NCBI GenBank assembly: GCA_934654605.1
Contig: CAKUGH010000036.1
Location: 1-15,088, forward strand
Reading direction: 5' to 3'
Source: an uncultured Collinsella sp.
GTDB taxonomy: Bacteria > Actinomycetota > Coriobacteriia > Coriobacteriales > Coriobacteriaceae
Length of the DNA stretch: 15,088 nucleotides
Below, piece after piece: positions 13,031-15,088 of the stretch. Made by a program: the position numbers and the translations under genes. The notes beneath the pieces were generated by a model. The model was not told the DNA's origin. It saw nothing but the letters and a program-made list of their open reading frames with translations, and ran no database searches. The number at the start of each line of letters is the position of its first letter. Within the stretch, counting starts at the first letter, position 1.

Positions 13031-13957
13031 CTAGTGCTCCTCGCCGGCGCGGGCTAGGTCGTAGGGCGTGGTCTGGTAGACGTAGTAGTTGAGCCAGTTG
13101 GTGTAGAGCAGCTGAGCCTGGCTGCGCCAGACGTTGAGCGGCTCGGCCGAGGGGTCGTCGTTCGGGAAGTAATGCGCCGGCACTTGGGGGTTGAGCCCGC
13201 GCTTCACGTCGCGCTCGTACTCCAGGCGCAGCGTGTCGGTATCGTACTCGGGGTGACCAAATACAAAGAAGCGGCGGCTGTCGGTCGACTTGACGATGTA
13301 CAGGCCCACTTCGTCGGACACGGCCACGACCTCAAGCTGCGGCTCGGCCTCCACGTCCTCACGGCGCACATCGGTGTTGCGCGAGTGCACGGCATAGAAG
13401 CGGTCATCGAAACCGCGCACCAGCGGGCTTTGCGGCTTCACCAGATAATGCTCGAACACGCCGCTCGCCTTAGCCGGCAAATCGTACTTCTGAATACCGT
13501 AATGGTGATACAGGCCCGCCTGCGCGCCCCAGCAAATGTGCAGCGTGGAGTGCACGTGCGTGGTTGACCAGTCCATGATCTGGCAGAGCTCGGGCCAGTA
13601 GTCGACCTCCTCGAACGGCATCTGCTCCACGGGCGCGCCCGTGATAATCAGGCCGTCGTAGTGGATGTCGCGGATGTCGTCGAACGTGCGGTAGAACGTC
13701 TCCAGGTGGCCGGCGCTTACGTGCGTGGCCTCGTGCGTTTTGGTGCGTAGCAGGTCCACCTCCACCTGCAGCGGCGTGTTGGAGAGCTTGCGCATGATCT
13801 GCGTTTCGGTGGCGATCTTGGTGGGCATGAGGTTGAGGATGAGCACGCGCAGCGGACGGATGTCCTGGTGCAGCGCGCGGTACTCGGTCATGACAAAGAT
13901 GTTCTCGCTCTCGAGCTGCGCGGCGGCAGGGAGGGCGTCGGGAATGCGAATGGGCAT
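13031..13957 (-). CDS. metA: homoserine O-acyltransferase MetA, predicted acetyl-CoA dependent
   Basis: Cytoplasmic enzyme (308 aa) that acylates homoserine, the first committed step of methionine synthesis. It belongs to the MetA (HTS) family with a glutamine-amidotransferase-like fold. The catalytic triad is in place: Cys142 in LHICWGAQ, and His235 and Glu237 in FGHPEYD, at the E. coli numbering. Residue 111 is Glu (GAPVEQM). In this family Glu111 goes with acetyl-CoA use and Gly111 with succinyl-CoA, so the product is predicted to be O-acetylhomoserine. The start has AAGGAG 5 nt upstream. It stands alone and is divergent from the dehydrogenase gene. No SAM riboswitch is recognisable in its 5' region. 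Confidence 0.94.
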   Translation of the reverse strand: MPIRIPDALPAAAQLESENIFVMTEYRALHQDIRPLRVLILNLMPTKIATETQIMRKLSNTPLQVEVDLLRTKTHEATHVSAGHLETFYRTFDDIRDIHYDGLIITGAPVEQMPFEEVDYWPELCQIMDWSTTHVHSTLHICWGAQAGLYHHYGIQKYDLPAKASGVFEHYLVKPQSPLVRGFDDRFYAVHSRNTDVRREDVEAEPQLEVVAVSDEVGLYIVKSTDSRRFFVFGHPEYDTDTLRLEYERDVKRGLNPQVPAHYFPNDDPSAEPLNVWRSQAQLLYTNWLNYYVYQTTPYDLARAGEEH

Positions 13958-14168
13958 GGATGCTCCTTACGAGTCAGTTGCAGCTATGGTACAACGAGCG
14001 GCCCCATCCACGCGAGCACATCGCCCAGCGATGCCGTCAGCGGCCCAAATCACTCCAAAAGTAGAGATTAAGGCATGTCCCAAAAATCTACGGCGCTTTA
14101 GCCTAGCAAAGTGGCAGCAGGACGCTACAATGGTTCGACGCGAAAAACTCGGCCGAAAGGATACGTAT
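13958..14168. promoter_or_regulatory. divergent promoter region of metA and the dehydrogenase gene
   Basis: This 211-bp gap should carry both promoters. TACAAT at 14126-14131 is a good -10 for the plus-strand dehydrogenase; the matching -35 (around 14103-14109) is poor. A tight hairpin, CATCGC/GCGATG with a 3-nt loop (14019-14033), lies between two direct copies of AGCGGCCC (13997-14004 and 14039-14046). The role of these is unknown. Confidence 0.45.
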
Positions 14169-15088
14169 ATGTACCAGACGCGTAAGATCGGTGTGGTCGG
14201 CCAGGGCCACGTAGGAGCACATGTCGCCAACAGCCTGCTCATGCAGGGCATTGCCGACGAGCTGTACCTGTGCGATATCAACGAGGCCAAGGTGACGTCC
14301 GAGGTCCAGGACCTGCGCGACTCCCTTTCGTTTGTCCCGTACAACACCAAGATCGTCAACTGCTACGACCACTACGAGGAGCTGGCCTGCTGCGACGTCA
14401 TCGTCAACGCTGCCGGTAAGGTCGCGCTGGCCGCCGGCAACCGCGACGGCGAGCTGTTCTTTACCACCGACGCCGCCCGCACCTTTGCCAAGCGCATCGT
14501 CGATGCCGGCTTCGACGGCATCTTCGTGAGCATCTCCAACCCCTGCGACGTCGTGTGCACCGAGCTGTGGCACCTGACCGGCTACGATCCCAAGAAGATC
14601 ATCGGCTCGGGCTGCGGCCTGGATTCCGCCCGCCTGCGCACCGAGATCTCCAAGAAGGTCGGCGTGAGCCCCAAGTCCATCGACGCCTACATGATCGGCG
14701 AGCACGGCTTTAGCCAGCTGGCTGCCTTTAAGTCCGCAACCATCGCCGGCAAGAGCCTCAACGAGCTCCAGGCCGAGAACCCCGACAAGTACGCCTTTGA
14801 CCACATGGAGGTCGAGGAGCTCGCGCGCAAGGGCGGCTATGTGACCTACCAGGGCAAGCAGTGCACCGAGTACGCCGTCGCCAACTCCGCCGCGCGCGTC
14901 TGCGCTGCCGTTCTGCACAACGAGCACGCCGTGCTTTCCGCCTCCACGCTCATGACCGGCCAGTATGGCGAGGAAGGCATCTTCACCTCTCTGCCGTGCG
15001 TGATCGGCGCTGAGGGCGTCGAGGAGGTCTACACGCTCGACCTGTCCGAGCACGAGCTCGAGGGCTTCCACAAGAGCTGCCAGCACAT
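14169..15088 (+). CDS. L-lactate / L-2-hydroxyisocaproate-type dehydrogenase, cut by window end
   Basis: NAD-dependent 2-hydroxyacid dehydrogenase of the lactate/malate fold, reducing a 2-oxoacid (pyruvate or a branched-chain one) to the L-hydroxyacid while regenerating NAD+. 306 codons are visible and the reading frame is open at the window edge; only the C-terminus is missing. The nucleotide motif GQGHVG (residues 11-16) ends with Asp36, the NAD-type acidic residue. The catalytic set is Asp152 and Arg155 (GLDSARL) and His179 (GEHG). The substrate loop, AAGKVALAAGNRDGELF (81-97), is longer than in true lactate dehydrogenases and resembles L-HicDH, as do EELARKGGY and the region after it. ATG 14169 has AAAGGA about 7 nt upstream. 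It may function as a fermentative lactate dehydrogenase or in branched-chain oxoacid reduction. Confidence 0.88.
   Translation, partial: MYQTRKIGVVGQGHVGAHVANSLLMQGIADELYLCDINEAKVTSEVQDLRDSLSFVPYNTKIVNCYDHYEELACCDVIVNAAGKVALAAGNRDGELFFTTDAARTFAKRIVDAGFDGIFVSISNPCDVVCTELWHLTGYDPKKIIGSGCGLDSARLRTEISKKVGVSPKSIDAYMIGEHGFSQLAAFKSATIAGKSLNELQAENPDKYAFDHMEVEELARKGGYVTYQGKQCTEYAVANSAARVCAAVLHNEHAVLSASTLMTGQYGEEGIFTSLPCVIGAEGVEEVYTLDLSEHELEGFHKSCQH

Noticed and set aside
13958..14168. SAM riboswitch ahead of metA
   Set aside because: I could not find the expected multi-stem SAM-I or SAM-II layout. Only a small isolated hairpin and direct repeats are visible.
14103..15086. 327-codon minus-strand open frame opposite the dehydrogenase
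   Set aside because: The plus strand encodes an unmistakable dehydrogenase that runs off the window end. The antisense frame is a Gly/Val/Ala/Leu-rich shadow.

Overview
The window looks like chromosome of a high-GC, fermentative gut actinobacterium of the class Coriobacteriia, most likely Collinsella or a close relative. This rests on the strong G/C bias at third codon positions, the gene repertoire (mannose-family PTS, M16C peptidase, MetA-type acyltransferase, lactate-type dehydrogenase) and the short repeats in the gaps. The species assignment is inference.

Left part (about 1-4900, all minus strand) is a sugar-conjugate uptake locus. Transcription runs right to left: a GntR/UTRA regulator, PTS EIIA and EIIB, a SIS-domain sugar-phosphate deglycase of the FrlB/FraB type, then membrane components EIIC and EIID. 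The deglycase keeps a Glu/His pair spaced as in FraB/FrlB. The likely job is import and phosphorylation of an Amadori compound such as fructoselysine, then cleavage to glucose 6-phosphate and an amine. A good intrinsic terminator after EIIB and a new promoter before the deglycase split the locus into two transcripts.

Middle part (about 5160-10680) holds a 1017-residue M16C metallopeptidase on the plus strand, then on the minus strand a HicA/HicB toxin-antitoxin pair with a clear promoter/operator, and an unusual membrane-anchored protein with a zinc ribbon, one transmembrane segment, an EF-hand loop, leucine-rich-like repeats and YD-type repeats. Three copies of a short palindromic element with a GGGGACAGGCACC core punctuate this part, plus a diverged half copy. 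Two of them begin exactly 12 nt after a stop codon.

Right part (about 10840-15088) holds 5-formyltetrahydrofolate cyclo-ligase (plus), an orphan protein joining an AbiEi-like winged-helix region to a DUF559/Vsr-like nuclease domain (minus), MetA (minus), and an L-lactate/L-2-hydroxyisocaproate-type dehydrogenase (plus) that runs off the window end. Two direct copies of a roughly 100-150 bp structured repeat flank the AbiEi-nuclease gene, and three 11-bp iterons sit just ahead of its start. This flanked, iteron-preceded orphan gene is the best candidate here for something not well described.
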